DNA from: Myxococcales bacterium
Lineage (GTDB): Bacteria; Myxococcota; Polyangia; Nannocystales; Nannocystaceae
DNA: 64,000 bases
NCBI GenBank assembly: GCA_016793465.1
Contig: JAEUJW010000038.1
Coordinates: forward strand, 186,001-250,000
Direction of reading: 5' to 3'
How positions within the stretch are numbered: position 1 is the first letter of the stretch; every line of letters starts with the position of its first letter. This document shows positions 39,279-49,959 of this stretch, piece after piece. The translations under genes and the position numbers were made by a program. The notes beneath the pieces were generated by a model. It was not told where the DNA came from. It made no database searches and saw only the letters and a list, made by a program, of their open reading frames with translations.

Positions 39279-40202
39279 GTGTCGACCTCATCCAAAGCGG
39301 GCAAGCCAGGAGAGATCCCCGGAGCCGGGAGCGAGGCCCAGACACCCCAACCGCGCCGCGTGACCGTGCCGGTGCTCGCGCGCTACAAGCGCCAGGGCCA
39401 GCCGATCGCCATGGTCACGGCCTACGACGCGACCTTCGCCCGCCTGGTCGATGAGGCAGGTGTCGACGTCGTGCTCGTCGGCGACAGCCTCGGCATGGTG
39501 ATGCAGGGGCACCCGCACACGCTCGAGGTCACGCTCGAGCACATGATCTACCACGCGCGCTGCGTGCGTCGGGCGGTCCAGCGCGCGCACCTCGTGGTCG
39601 ACATGCCGTTCATGAGCTACCAGGTCAGCCCCGAGCAGGCGCTGATTTCGGCGGGGCGGCTCGTCCAGGAGGGCGGCGCGGAGGCGGTCAAGCTCGAGGG
39701 CGGCGCGCGGGCGGAGACGGTCCGGCGCATCGTCTCGGCGGGCATCCCGGTGATGTGCCACCTCGGCCTGACGCCGCAGAGCGTGCACGAGTTCGGCGGC
39801 TTCCGCGTGCAGGCGCGCGACGAGGACACGGCCGAGAAGCTGCGCCAGGACGCGCTCGCGCTGCAGGAGGCGGGCGCGTACAGCCTGGTGCTCGAGGGCA
39901 TCCCGGCGCCGCTGGCCCGGCAGGTCAGCGCGTCGCTGGCGATCCCGACGATCGGCATCGGCGCGGGCGTGGGCTGCGACGGGCAGGTGCTCGTCATGCA
40001 GGACCTGCTCGGGTTGAACGACCAGTTCAGGCCGCGGTTTGTCAAACGTTATGCGGAGCTCGCGGAGGTCGTGCGCGGGGCCTTCGCGACGTTCGCCCGC
40101 GAGGTCCGCGAGCGGCGCTTCCCCGCCGACGAGCACAGCTTCCTCGGCGAGGCCCCGGCGAAGGCGGCGGGCGAGTCGGGCGGCGGCTACGGGCCGGCGT
40201 GA
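39279..40202 (+). CDS. panB: 3-methyl-2-oxobutanoate hydroxymethyltransferase
   Basis: 307 residues. First step to pantothenate: transfers a hydroxymethyl group from methylenetetrahydrofolate to 2-oxoisovalerate to give ketopantoate. Motifs: [20 protein letters not shown] start ([17 protein letters not shown] here), [11 protein letters not shown] with the Mg-binding Asp, [20 protein letters not shown] and [23 protein letters not shown] 39279 adds about 27 residues to the family core; GTG 39360 would give 280 residues. I prefer the first because of the -10 element. panC starts 6 nt after its stop. Confidence 0.93.
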   Translation: MSTSSKAGKPGEIPGAGSEAQTPQPRRVTVPVLARYKRQGQPIAMVTAYDATFARLVDEAGVDVVLVGDSLGMVMQGHPHTLEVTLEHMIYHARCVRRAVQRAHLVVDMPFMSYQVSPEQALISAGRLVQEGGAEAVKLEGGARAETVRRIVSAGIPVMCHLGLTPQSVHEFGGFRVQARDEDTAEKLRQDALALQEAGAYSLVLEGIPAPLARQVSASLAIPTIGIGAGVGCDGQVLVMQDLLGLNDQFRPRFVKRYAELAEVVRGAFATFAREVRERRFPADEHSFLGEAPAKAAGESGGGYGPA

Positions 40203-40208
40203 GGCGCG

Positions 40209-41060
40209 ATGAGTAGTTCGACCGTCACGGTGCTGCGGACGCGGGCGGAGGTGCAGGCGTGGCGGGCGAGCGTGGCCGGGCCGGTCGCGTTCGTGCCGAC
40301 GATGGGCTTCCTCCACGAGGGTCACCTGACGCTGCTGCGCGAGGGTCGACGACGGGCCGGGGGCGGCGCGCTGGCGCTGTCGATCTTCGTCAACCCGACG
40401 CAGTTCGGGCCGCGCGAGGACCTCGACCGCTACCCGCGCGACGAGGCCGGCGACCTGGCGAAGGCGGCGAGCTGCGGGGTCGACGTGGCGTTCTGCCCGC
40501 GAGACCGCAGCGTCATGTACCCGTACGCCACGCACACGTGGGTCGAGGTCGAGGGGCTCGACCGGCACCTGTGCGGCGCCAGCCGGCCCGGACACTTTAA
40601 AGGGGTGTGCACCGTCGTCGCCAAGCTCTGGGGCCTGATTAGGCCCGACGTGGCGCTGTTCGGCGAGAAGGACTACCAGCAGCTCGCAATTCTCAAACGG
40701 ATGCACGCGGAGCTGGGGCTGGTCGGCGAGGTCGTGGGGATGCCGATCGTGCGCGAGGCCGACGGGCTGGCGATGTCGAGTCGCAACGTGAATTTAAGAG
40801 ATGGGGCGCGGGAGCAGGCGCTGGCGATCCCGCGGTACCTGGACGGCGTGCGTCGGCGGTTCGCGGCGGGGGTGCGGGACGCGGCGGGGCTGCTCGGAGA
40901 CGCCGCGGGCGAGCTGCAGCCGGGGCGGGTGGACTACGCGTCGCTCGTCGACGCCGAGGAGCTGCAGCCGGTCGATGAGGTGACGCGGCCGGCGTTGTGC
41001 GCGGTGGCGGCGTTCTTCGGCGGGGTGCGGCTGATCGACAACTGCGTGCTGCGGCCCTGA
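40209..41060 (+). CDS. panC: Pantoate-beta-alanine ligase
   Basis: 283 residues. Makes pantothenate from pantoate, beta-alanine and ATP through a pantoyl-adenylate. Class signature VPTMGFLHEGHLTLL holds the HxGH-type nucleotide site. Others: SIFVNPTQFGPREDLDRYPRD, LCGASRPGHFKGVCTVV, FGEKDYQQL and the KMSKS-like MSSRN. It forms an operon with panB; coaD, further along the same pathway, is at 3344. Its TGA abuts the TCA stop of the gene on the other strand in the palindrome TGAGCTCA. Confidence 0.96.
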   Translation: MSSSTVTVLRTRAEVQAWRASVAGPVAFVPTMGFLHEGHLTLLREGRRRAGGGALALSIFVNPTQFGPREDLDRYPRDEAGDLAKAASCGVDVAFCPRDRSVMYPYATHTWVEVEGLDRHLCGASRPGHFKGVCTVVAKLWGLIRPDVALFGEKDYQQLAILKRMHAELGLVGEVVGMPIVREADGLAMSSRNVNLRDGAREQALAIPRYLDGVRRRFAAGVRDAAGLLGDAAGELQPGRVDYASLVDAEELQPVDEVTRPALCAVAAFFGGVRLIDNCVLRP

Positions 41061-41062
41061 GC

Positions 41063-41668
41063 TCAGGAACCGGCGAGGCGCAGCTTCTCGGGCATGTCGG
41101 CCGACCAGAAGCGGCGCAAGGCGAGGCGCAGGCGGCCGATCCGCCCGCTGTGGACCAGCGGGGCGAGCGAGCGCGCGAACGCCAGGGCGACGCGGTTGGC
41201 GAGGGTGTAGCGCTCGCGCAGGTGGTCGGCGGCGACGAGGCGCCACTGGCAGAACAGGCGGTCGACGAGCCGCGGGTATATGGAGGACGCGTCGGACCAG
41301 CGGTGCAGCAGGCACAGCGCGAGCTTGTCGACCTCGGCCTGGGTCTCGAGCTCGAGGCCGCTGACCGGGCGCTCGCGGCGGGCGGCCTCGACGAGGTAGA
41401 GGAGGTGGCTGAGGCCCTCGACGATCGGCAGCGTGTCGGCGAGGGCCGCGTCGCCGAGCACGCTGGGGCAGCGCTCGAGGCGGTCGAGCGCGGAGTGCTC
41501 GACCGCCAGGGCGATCTCCAGGGCGCCGTCGTCGGCCTCGCGCACGAGCACGAGCTCCTGACGATCGCCGGGGCCGTCGACGGGGACCAGGAAGTCGACC
41601 GGGTCGACGCCGGTGTCGGCGCCGTTGACGGCCTCGAGGCCGCGGTAGAGCCGGCGCAGGGTGTTCAT
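41063..41668 (-). CDS. Hypothetical protein, second gene of an unknown pair
   Basis: 201 residues, mostly helical, with a short strand region (DFLVPVDGPGDRQELVLVRE). No signal peptide or membrane helix. The ATG overlaps the upstream TGA by 4 nt (41665-41668), so the two are translationally coupled. HLLYLVEAARRERPVSGLEL suggests a soluble regulatory or assembly factor, but I do not recognise the family. Tail-to-tail with panC. Confidence 0.75.
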   Translation of the reverse strand: MNTLRRLYRGLEAVNGADTGVDPVDFLVPVDGPGDRQELVLVREADDGALEIALAVEHSALDRLERCPSVLGDAALADTLPIVEGLSHLLYLVEAARRERPVSGLELETQAEVDKLALCLLHRWSDASSIYPRLVDRLFCQWRLVAADHLRERYTLANRVALAFARSLAPLVHSGRIGRLRLALRRFWSADMPEKLRLAGS

Positions 41669-42240
41669 TGCAGGGTGTCGGAGCCCTCGGGGTCGAGCAC
41701 GACGCCGGCGGCGACGAGGCGGCGGGCGTCGCGGGCCTCGCCGTAGCGGCGCCAGCGCTCGTAGAGCTCGAGGAGGTCGCGGTCGGCCTCGCCGCGCGGG
41801 TCGGTGGCCTCGGAGATCACCTCGGCGGCGGCTGCGAAGCGGTCGGCGAGGACGTGGAACACGGCGAGGGCGCCGTGGCCGTCGGAGATCTGCCGGTACG
41901 CGGTGCTGCCGAGCGAGCGGACGTAGCGGAGGTCGACGGCGGTGCGGTCCAGGCTGTGGGGGACCACGCCGGCGATGAAGAGGGCCCGGTCGCCGACCTC
42001 GCGGAGGGCCTGGGCGCGGGCGCTGCCGGCGGCGGCGCGGGCGCTGAGGTACTGCAGGGCCAGCGGTCCGCTGCGGCGGCCGGCCAGGGCCGGCTTGCGG
42101 GCGCAGTCGGCGAGCAGGTGAACGACGTAGGCCTCGACTTCGCGGGGCAGCGTGGCCCCCGTGCGGGTCTGGGCGTCGCCGACCTGAGAGAAGAAAAACG
42201 CCTCCAGAGAGCCTTCAACAGCGAGAGAACCGTGTGCCAC
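41665..42240 (-). CDS. Hypothetical protein, first gene of an unknown pair
   Basis: 191 residues from GTG 42240, preceded at good distance by GGGAGG (a TTG two codons upstream is less likely). Mainly helical, with HGALAVFHVLADRFAAAAEV and FIAGVVPHSLDRTAVDLRYV. No signal peptide. The Cys/His content does not suggest metal binding. A TTGATC-N16-TACCGT promoter lies upstream on the minus strand, divergent from groESL. Function unknown. Confidence 0.75.
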   Translation of the reverse strand: MAHGSLAVEGSLEAFFFSQVGDAQTRTGATLPREVEAYVVHLLADCARKPALAGRRSGPLALQYLSARAAAGSARAQALREVGDRALFIAGVVPHSLDRTAVDLRYVRSLGSTAYRQISDGHGALAVFHVLADRFAAAAEVISEATDPRGEADRDLLELYERWRRYGEARDARRLVAAGVVLDPEGSDTLQ

Positions 42241-42274
42241 CGTCAACCTCCCAGCCCGACAAGGCCATCAATCC

Positions 42275-42302
42275 ACGGTAGCAGCGTCGGTTGGGCGATC
42301 AA
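42275..42302 (-). promoter_or_regulatory. Promoter TTGATC-N16-TACCGT for the unknown gene pair
   Basis: On the minus strand, TTGATC (42302-42297) and TACCGT (42280-42275) are separated by 16 nt. The start codon GTG 42240 follows after about 35 nt with a good GGGAGG. Confidence 0.6.
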
Positions 42303-42370
42303 CGAAATTATGTGAGCAAACAGGGTGCACTAGCGTCCGGAGGCCCGGGGAAAAATTTCCGGTCGGGGGG

Positions 42371-42398
42371 TTGACCACCTGGGGTGGCAGCCTAAACT
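42371..42398 (+). promoter_or_regulatory. groESL promoter TTGACC-N16-TAAACT
   Basis: A strong sigma-70-type promoter for this GC-rich genome. The expected transcription start falls at about 42405, directly before the inverted repeat at 42408. Confidence 0.75.
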
Positions 42399-42407
42399 CG
42401 CGCCGCG

Positions 42408-42434
42408 TTGGCAGTCGCCCCTGGCGACTGCCAG
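42408..42434. promoter_or_regulatory. CIRCE-like operator (HrcA site variant)
   Basis: TTGGCAGTC, 9 nt, GACTGCCAG: 27 bp in all, with the 9-9-9 geometry of CIRCE (TTAGCACTC-N9-GAGTGCTAA). The half-sites differ in two places from the consensus, and the C-to-G change is compensated in the other half. It overlaps the expected start of the groESL mRNA. The extended stem also pairs in RNA (11 bp). Confidence 0.7.
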
Positions 42435-42600
42435 CACTCCCAACCCCGGGCCTGCCAGGGCCCTTTCCCGCTCACTCAGGCGAGATGAGCGGCGAGCCGG
42501 CGTGCGGCCACGAAGCGGGCCCACGACGCGAGATTCCTTTTTACCGACCACCGGCCGGAGACGGCCGCAGATCCGCCAAACGGAGCGCAGGAGAGAACAG

Positions 42601-42894
<294 letters not shown>

Positions 42895-42909
42895 GATCGG
42901 CGAGCGCGA

Positions 42910-42933
42910 GGACCTGGCCCGGGGGGCAGGTCC
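42910..42933. other. Hairpin between groES and groEL
   Basis: GGACCTG (42910-42916) and CAGGTCC (42927-42933) form a perfect 7-bp stem with a GC-rich loop of 10 nt. Such hairpins can act as processing or stabilising sites. Confidence 0.5.
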
Positions 42934-42952
42934 GCCGCGCACCCGTCAGTGA

Positions 42953-44629
<1,677 letters not shown>

Positions 44630-44640
44630 TCCGCCGACCT

Positions 44641-44699
44641 CACGGCGCTGCCGTGGGGTAGACGAGGCCCGCAGCCGGCGACGGCGGCGGGCCTTCGTC
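44641..44699 (+). terminator. Two hairpins after groEL
   Basis: First: CACGGC-GCT-GCCGTG (44641-44655). Second: arms around 44661-44672 and 44687-44699, with a GGCCCGC/GCGGGCC core and GACGA/TCGTC below a one-base bulge. No clear T-run. Confidence 0.5.
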
Positions 44700-44739
44700 G
44701 ATTCGTCACCCGCGCCCGGCGAAGTGTTATGCGTGGGCC

Positions 44740-45555
44740 ATGCAGGTGCAGGGAAGCGTCGCCATCGTCACCGGGGCCTCGTCGGGCATCGGCCTCGCGG
44801 TCGCGCGGGCGATCGTCAGGGCGGGCGGCAAGGTCGCGCTGGTCGCTCGCACGGCGAGCAAGCTCGAGGAGGTGGCGCGCGAGCTCGGGGCCGACGCGGC
44901 CGCGTTCCCGCTCGACGTCGCCGACCTGCCCCGGCTCGGCGAGCTGCCGCGTCAGGTGGTCGAGCGCTTCGGGCGGCTCGACGTCGTCGTCAACAACGCG
45001 GGGCTGCACCACCGCGGTGACATGTTCCGCCACGCGGCGTCGCAGCTCGCGGACATGTTCACGGTCAACCTGGTCGCGCCGGTGGTGCTCACGCGGGCGG
45101 CCGCGGAGCACATGCGGGCGGGCGGCGTGATCGTCAACGTCGCCAGCCTGGCGGGCAAGCTGGGCGTGCCGGGCTCGGCGGTGTACTCGGGCACGAAGGC
45201 GGGGCTGCGCTTCTGGGCGCTGGCGGCCGCGGAGGACCTCGGCAAGCGCGGGCTGCGGATCGCCAACGTCAACCCGGGTCCGGTCGACACCGGGTTCTTC
45301 GACAACGACATCCACGCGGTCACCGCCCTGACGTTCTCGCAGCCGATGGTGTCGGCCGAGCGGGTCGCCGAGGCGGTGCTCGACTGCATCCGCGGCGACG
45401 CGACCGGCGTGGAGGTCGACCTGCCGTACTTCTCGGGCAAGCTGTCCACGTTCGCCTATCTCGCCCCGGCCGCGGCCCGGCTGCTGCGGCCGCTGCTCGA
45501 GCGTAAGGGGGCGCGGGCGAAGGCGAGGTTCATGAAGCGCAAGGGCCTCGGCTGA
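44740..45555 (+). CDS. Short-chain dehydrogenase/reductase
   Basis: 271 residues. Classical SDR: NAD(P)-binding TGASSGIG (12-19), NNAG, the catalytic Ser in VNVASLAGKLG and YSGTKAG (Tyr-x-x-x-Lys). VALVARTASKLEE favours NADP (Arg in the second position of the basic motif). The C-terminal tail is Arg/Lys-rich with a hydrophobic region, as in lipid-acting members. The substrate cannot be told. ATG 44740 follows a TATGCG sequence by 6 nt. Confidence 0.9.
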   Translation: MQVQGSVAIVTGASSGIGLAVARAIVRAGGKVALVARTASKLEEVARELGADAAAFPLDVADLPRLGELPRQVVERFGRLDVVVNNAGLHHRGDMFRHAASQLADMFTVNLVAPVVLTRAAAEHMRAGGVIVNVASLAGKLGVPGSAVYSGTKAGLRFWALAAAEDLGKRGLRIANVNPGPVDTGFFDNDIHAVTALTFSQPMVSAERVAEAVLDCIRGDATGVEVDLPYFSGKLSTFAYLAPAAARLLRPLLERKGARAKARFMKRKGLG

Positions 45556-45703
45556 TCCATGATGCTGACCCTCGGTTAATTCATAGTGCGCTGTTTACGA
45601 GCGGATCACGGTTCGGCTCGACCGCGCGAGGAAATTACTCGTAAAGGCTTGCGCAGCGGTTGCACGGACAGTTGTGCGAACATTGGACGCCGTGAACCGG
45701 CTG

Positions 45704-45731
45704 TTGCCCGCGCTGGCAGGTTGCCTATACT
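45704..45731 (+). promoter_or_regulatory. Promoter TTGCCC-N16-TATACT upstream of kaiC
   Basis: TTGCCC at 45704-45709 and TATACT at 45726-45731. The leader to the TTG at 45793 is about 55 nt. Confidence 0.6.
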
Positions 45732-45792
45732 GCCGGCCGTAACGGCGCGTTGGTGCAGGCCATGCAACCCGCCACGGACGGAGTGCACGACA

Positions 45793-47508
45793 TTGCAACA
45801 GACGACCGCCACCGATCACCCGCGGGGAATCGCCAAGACGCCGAGCGGCATCCACGGCCTCGACGAGATCACCAAGGGCGGCCTGCCGCAGGGGCGGCCG
45901 ACGCTGATCTGCGGCAGCGCGGGCTGCGGGAAGACCCTGCTGGCGATGGAGTTCCTGGTCCGCGGCGCCACCGAGTACGACGAGCCCGGGGTGTTCTTCG
46001 CGTTCGAGGAGACGGCCGAGGAGCTGGCCCAGAACGTGCGCTCGCTGGGCTTCGACCTCGAGGCGCTGTCGGCCGCGGAGAAGGTGGCGATCGAGCACGT
46101 GCACATCGACCGCAGCGAGATCGCGGAGGCCGGCGAGTTCGACCTCGAGGGGCTGTTTATCCGCCTCGGCCTGGCGATCGACATGATCGGCGCGAAGCGG
46201 GTGGTGCTCGACACGCTCGAGACGCTGTTCAGCGGGTTCGACAACCAGGCGATCCTGCGCTCGGAGCTGCGAAGGCTGTTCCGCTGGCTGAAGGACAAGG
46301 GCGTCACGGCGATCATCACCGCCGAGCGCGGCGACGGCACGCTGACCCGTCAAGGCCTCGAGGAGTACGTGTCGGACTGCGTGATCATGCTCGACCACCG
46401 CATCACCGAGCAGGTGTCGACGCGGCGCCTGCGGATCGTCAAGTACCGCGGGACCTCGCACGGGACCAACGAGTACCCGTTCCTGATCGACGCCGACGGC
46501 TTCTCCGTGCTGCCGCTGACGTCGATCGGGCTCGACCACGAGGCCTCGAGCGAGCGCGTCTCGACGGGCATCCCGCGGCTCGACGCCATGCTCGGCGGCG
46601 GGCCGTTCCGCGGCAGCAGCGTGCTGCTGTCGGGCACCGCGGGGACCGGCAAGTCGAGCATCTCGGCGTTCATGGCCGACGCCTGCTGCCGCCGCGGCGA
46701 GCGCTGCCTGTACTACTCGTTCGAGGAGTCGCAGGCCCAGATCCTGCGCAACATGCGGTCGCTCGGGCTCGACCTCCGGCCGTGGCTCGACGCGGGCCTG
46801 CTGCAGTTCGTGTCGACGCGGCCGTCGCTCTACGGGCTCGAGATGCACCTCGCGTCGATGCACAAGCGCGTCCGCGCGTTCGACCCGCACCTCGTGGTCG
46901 TCGACCCGATCAGCAACTTCGTGGCCGCGGGCTCGGAGTCCGAGGCGGAGGCGATGCTGCTGCGCCTGGTCGACCACCTGAAGTCGCGGCAGACCACCGC
47001 GGTGCTGGTCAGCCTGGTCGGCGGCGGCGGGGCGCGCGAGGCGACCGACCAGAACATCTCCTCGCTGATCGACACCTGGGTGCTGCTGCGGGACATCGAG
47101 CTCGGCGGCGAGCGCAACCGCGGGCTGCACGTGCTGAAGTCGCGGGGCACCGCGCACTCGAACCAGGTGCGAGAGTTCGTGCTGTCCAGCGAGGGCGTCG
47201 ACCTGCTCGACGTCTACGTCGGCGCCGACGGGGTGCTGACCGGCTCGATGCGGCTGGCCCAGGAGGCGAAGGAGCGCGAGGCGAACGAGGCGCGCAAGCA
47301 GGCGATCGCCCGCAAGCGCCGGGAGGTCGAGCGCAAGCGCAAGGCGCTCGAGGCCCAGATCCTGGCGCTGCGCGTCGAGTTCGACGCGGACGAGTCCGAG
47401 CTCGAGAGCTTGATCTCGGTGGAAGAGGCGGCTGGACGGCGGCTCCTCACCGACCGCACGGAGATGGCGCGCAGTCGCCAGGCCGACCGGCCAGGAGAGA
47501 AATCATGA
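45793..47508 (+). CDS. kaiC: Circadian clock protein KaiC homologue
   Basis: 571 residues from TTG 45793. Two RecA-like domains: CI with Walker A GSAGCGKT (41-48) and catalytic Glu pair (FEE, 72-73), and CII with Walker A GTAGTGKS (281-288) and FEE at 310-312. In CII the residues matching cyanobacterial Ser431/Thr432 are Ser423/Ser424 (DQNISSLID), as reported for KaiC2-type homologues. The C-terminus is a Lys/Arg/Glu coiled-coil (about 490-560) unlike the KaiA-binding tail. Autokinase, autophosphatase and ATPase activity are expected. It overlaps kaiB by 4 nt; no kaiA is present. The TTG start is uncertain; GGAG lies 9 nt upstream. Confidence 0.92.
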   Translation: MQQTTATDHPRGIAKTPSGIHGLDEITKGGLPQGRPTLICGSAGCGKTLLAMEFLVRGATEYDEPGVFFAFEETAEELAQNVRSLGFDLEALSAAEKVAIEHVHIDRSEIAEAGEFDLEGLFIRLGLAIDMIGAKRVVLDTLETLFSGFDNQAILRSELRRLFRWLKDKGVTAIITAERGDGTLTRQGLEEYVSDCVIMLDHRITEQVSTRRLRIVKYRGTSHGTNEYPFLIDADGFSVLPLTSIGLDHEASSERVSTGIPRLDAMLGGGPFRGSSVLLSGTAGTGKSSISAFMADACCRRGERCLYYSFEESQAQILRNMRSLGLDLRPWLDAGLLQFVSTRPSLYGLEMHLASMHKRVRAFDPHLVVVDPISNFVAAGSESEAEAMLLRLVDHLKSRQTTAVLVSLVGGGGAREATDQNISSLIDTWVLLRDIELGGERNRGLHVLKSRGTAHSNQVREFVLSSEGVDLLDVYVGADGVLTGSMRLAQEAKEREANEARKQAIARKRREVERKRKALEAQILALRVEFDADESELESLISVEEAAGRRLLTDRTEMARSRQADRPGEKS

Positions 47509-47828
47509 GCGACGAACAAGGCGGAGCCACGAGGTCGGGAGACCAGGATGTGTGGGAGTTCCGGCTGTACGTGGCCGGACAGACCCCGAAGTCGTTGCGA
47601 GCGGTGGAGAACCTCAAGCGGATGTGCGAGGAGCACCTGCCGGGACGTCACAAAATCGAGGTCGTCGACCTGCACAAGAACCCGCGGCTGGCGAAGGAGG
47701 ACCAGATTGTCGCGCTGCCGACGCTGGTTCGTAAGCTTCCGGACCCGCTCCGGCGGGTGATCGGCGATCTTTCCAACCTCGAGAAGACGCTGATCGCGCT
47801 CGAATTGCGTTCTACGATCCCGACGTGA
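47505..47828 (+). CDS. kaiB: Circadian clock protein KaiB homologue
   Basis: 107 residues, with about 17 before the core domain. KaiB motifs: [40 protein letters not shown] and [20 protein letters not shown]. The family switches between a unique fold and a thioredoxin-like fold to bind KaiC. The ATG overlaps the kaiC stop (ATGA), so they are expressed together. A hybrid histidine kinase follows after 88 nt. Confidence 0.95.
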   Translation: MSDEQGGATRSGDQDVWEFRLYVAGQTPKSLRAVENLKRMCEEHLPGRHKIEVVDLHKNPRLAKEDQIVALPTLVRKLPDPLRRVIGDLSNLEKTLIALELRSTIPT

Positions 47829-47916
47829 TCGGTCAAGAACGCCTCATGCCTCACTGCCGTGCATTCGGTCGGACCCGTCTGTTCGCGCCTCGCGGGGCGA
47901 GCAGCGAGGCGGGGCG

Positions 47917-49959
47917 ATGAGCGACGACCGCGTCCAGCTCCTGCGGGAGATCGACTCGCTGCGCCGCCAGCTCGCGGAGGCGCAGGAGACCATCAGCGCG
48001 ATCCAGGCCGGCGACGTCGACGCCGTCGTCACCGACACCGAGCAGCCGCGGGTCCTGACCCTCGACGCCGCGGACAGGCCGTATCGCCTGCTGGTCGAGC
48101 GCATGAACCAGGGCGCGGCGACGCTGACGATCGAGGGCACCGTCCTCTACTGCAACGAGCAGTTCGCGTGGCTGGTGCGCCACCCGCAGGGCTCGCTGAT
48201 CGGGCGGCCGATCCAGGACGTGATCGACGAGCCGTTCATGCCGCTGTTCGAAGCGATGATCGGCGACGGTCTGGCGGCCAGCGTCGAGGGCGAGGTGATC
48301 CTGCGGCGAGGCGACGGCATGCGCGTGCCGGTGTTCCTGGGGGTCAGCGGGCTGCACGAGGGCATCGCCGGCCCGTGCCTCCTGCTCGTCGACCTGACCG
48401 AGCTGAAGCGGCGCGAGCGGCTGGTCGCCGACGAGGCGCTGGCGCGGTCGATCCTCGAGCAGGTCATCGACGCGGTGATCGTGTGTGACAGCGACGGCAA
48501 GGTTCTGCGCGCGAGCCGGGCGGCGTACGAGCTGTGCGGGCAGAACCCGATCTTGAAGCCGTTCGACCAGATGTTCGAGCTGGTGCGGCTGCGGCCGGAC
48601 AACGTGGCCGGCGAGCGCGTCGACGTCGGCGCGGCCTGGCGGGGCGAGATGCTGCGCGGGTGGGAGGTCGGGCTCGAGCGTCCGGACGGGCGGCGCGAGC
48701 TGCTGCTCGGGGCGGGGCCGCTGGTGGCCGCCGGCGGCGAGGTGCTCGGGGCGGTGATCACGCTGACGGACATCACGCCGATGCGCGACGCGCAGGACGA
48801 GCTCGAGCGGCGGGCGACGGCCCTGCAGGAGGCCGACCAGCGCAAGGACGAGTTCCTGGCGATGCTGGCCCACGAGCTGCGCAACCCCCTGTCGCCGATC
48901 CGCTCGTCGCTCGAGATCATGCACCTTCGCATGCTCGACGACCCGATGATGCGGCGCTGCCGCGACATCATCGAGCGTCAGGTCCAGCAGCTCACGCGGA
49001 TGGTCGACGACCTGCTCGAGGTCTCGCGCATCAACAGCGGGAAGATCCAGCTGCAGGTCGACCGCGTCGATCTGTCGGCCGCGGTGACGCGCGGGCTCGA
49101 GACCATTCGTCCGGTCGTCGACGCCAAGAAGCACCGCCTCGCGCTCTCGCTGCCGAACGCGCCGGTGTGGGTGCGCGCCGACCTCACGCGCGTCGCCCAG
49201 GTCATCGGCAACATCGTCCACAACGCCGCGAAGTACACCGAGGACAGCGGGGTCATCTCGGTGAAGATCCGCCAGGAGGGCGACGAGGGGGTCGTGCGCG
49301 TGCGGGACACCGGCATCGGCATCCCCGTCGAGATGTTGACCAAGGTGTTCGACCTGTTCACCCAGGCCAACCGCTCGCTCGACCGCTCGCAGGGCGGGCT
49401 GGGCATCGGGCTCGCGCTGGTCAAGCGGCTGGTGGCGATGCACGGCGGGCGGGTCGAGGCGTTCAGCGAGGGCGTCGGCCGGGGCAGCGAGTTCGTGGTC
49501 TGTCTGCCGCTGTGGCACGGCGATCGTCAGGGGACGGTCGCGCAGGCGGGTGGGGCCCGCGGCGACGGCGGGCGGGGTCGGCGCGTGCTCGTGGTCGACG
49601 ACAACCAGGACGCCGTCGACGTGCTGGCGTCGCTGCTCGGCATGCTCGGTCACACCGTGCGCACCGCCAACGACGGGCGCGCGGCGATCTCCGCGGCGAC
49701 CGAGTTTCGTCCGGACGTGGTGCTGTGCGACATCGGCCTGCCGCTGATGGACGGCTACGCGGTGGTCGCGGCCCTGCGCGGGCTGCCGGGCTTCGAGGAC
49801 ACGCAGTTCGTGGCGCTCACCGGGTACGGGCGCGAGGAGGACCGCCGGCGCTCGCTGGCCGCCGGCTTCCACGCGCACCTGGTCAAGCCGTTCGAGCTGG
49901 CCAAGCTCGAGGCCGTGCTCGAGCGGACGGGGCGCGCGGGCGTCAGCGCAGGCGGATGA
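47917..49959 (+). CDS. Hybrid PAS histidine kinase with receiver domain
   Basis: 680 residues, soluble. A short coiled-coil leads to two PAS domains (about 52-165 and 172-290). HisKA holds the phospho-His319 in AHELRNPL. HATPase_c has N-box NIVHNAAKY (432-440), RDTGIGIP (463-470) and GGLGIGLAL (493-501). A C-terminal receiver has phospho-Asp605 in VVLCDIGLPL and VLVVDDNQ at its start. No DNA-binding domain. Position right after kaiC-kaiB suggests it reads their state, as SasA does in cyanobacteria, although it lacks the KaiB-like sensor domain of SasA. Its last 17 nt overlap the convergent UbiB-like gene. Confidence 0.95.
   Translation: MSDDRVQLLREIDSLRRQLAEAQETISAIQAGDVDAVVTDTEQPRVLTLDAADRPYRLLVERMNQGAATLTIEGTVLYCNEQFAWLVRHPQGSLIGRPIQDVIDEPFMPLFEAMIGDGLAASVEGEVILRRGDGMRVPVFLGVSGLHEGIAGPCLLLVDLTELKRRERLVADEALARSILEQVIDAVIVCDSDGKVLRASRAAYELCGQNPILKPFDQMFELVRLRPDNVAGERVDVGAAWRGEMLRGWEVGLERPDGRRELLLGAGPLVAAGGEVLGAVITLTDITPMRDAQDELERRATALQEADQRKDEFLAMLAHELRNPLSPIRSSLEIMHLRMLDDPMMRRCRDIIERQVQQLTRMVDDLLEVSRINSGKIQLQVDRVDLSAAVTRGLETIRPVVDAKKHRLALSLPNAPVWVRADLTRVAQVIGNIVHNAAKYTEDSGVISVKIRQEGDEGVVRVRDTGIGIPVEMLTKVFDLFTQANRSLDRSQGGLGIGLALVKRLVAMHGGRVEAFSEGVGRGSEFVVCLPLWHGDRQGTVAQAGGARGDGGRGRRVLVVDDNQDAVDVLASLLGMLGHTVRTANDGRAAISAATEFRPDVVLCDIGLPLMDGYAVVAALRGLPGFEDTQFVALTGYGREEDRRRSLAAGFHAHLVKPFELAKLEAVLERTGRAGVSAGG

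Larger units (their letters stand above)
42241..42600. other. 360-nt divergent regulatory region between an unknown pair and groESL
   Basis: No gene seen. It holds the minus-strand promoter (42275-42302), the groE promoter (42371-42398), the CIRCE-like operator (42408-42434) and a groES leader of about 195 nt. Confidence 0.7.

Noticed and set aside
42351..42363. Palindrome in GGGAAAAATTTCC before groESL as an operator
   Set aside because: Symmetry is imperfect and it lies upstream of the promoter with no known match.
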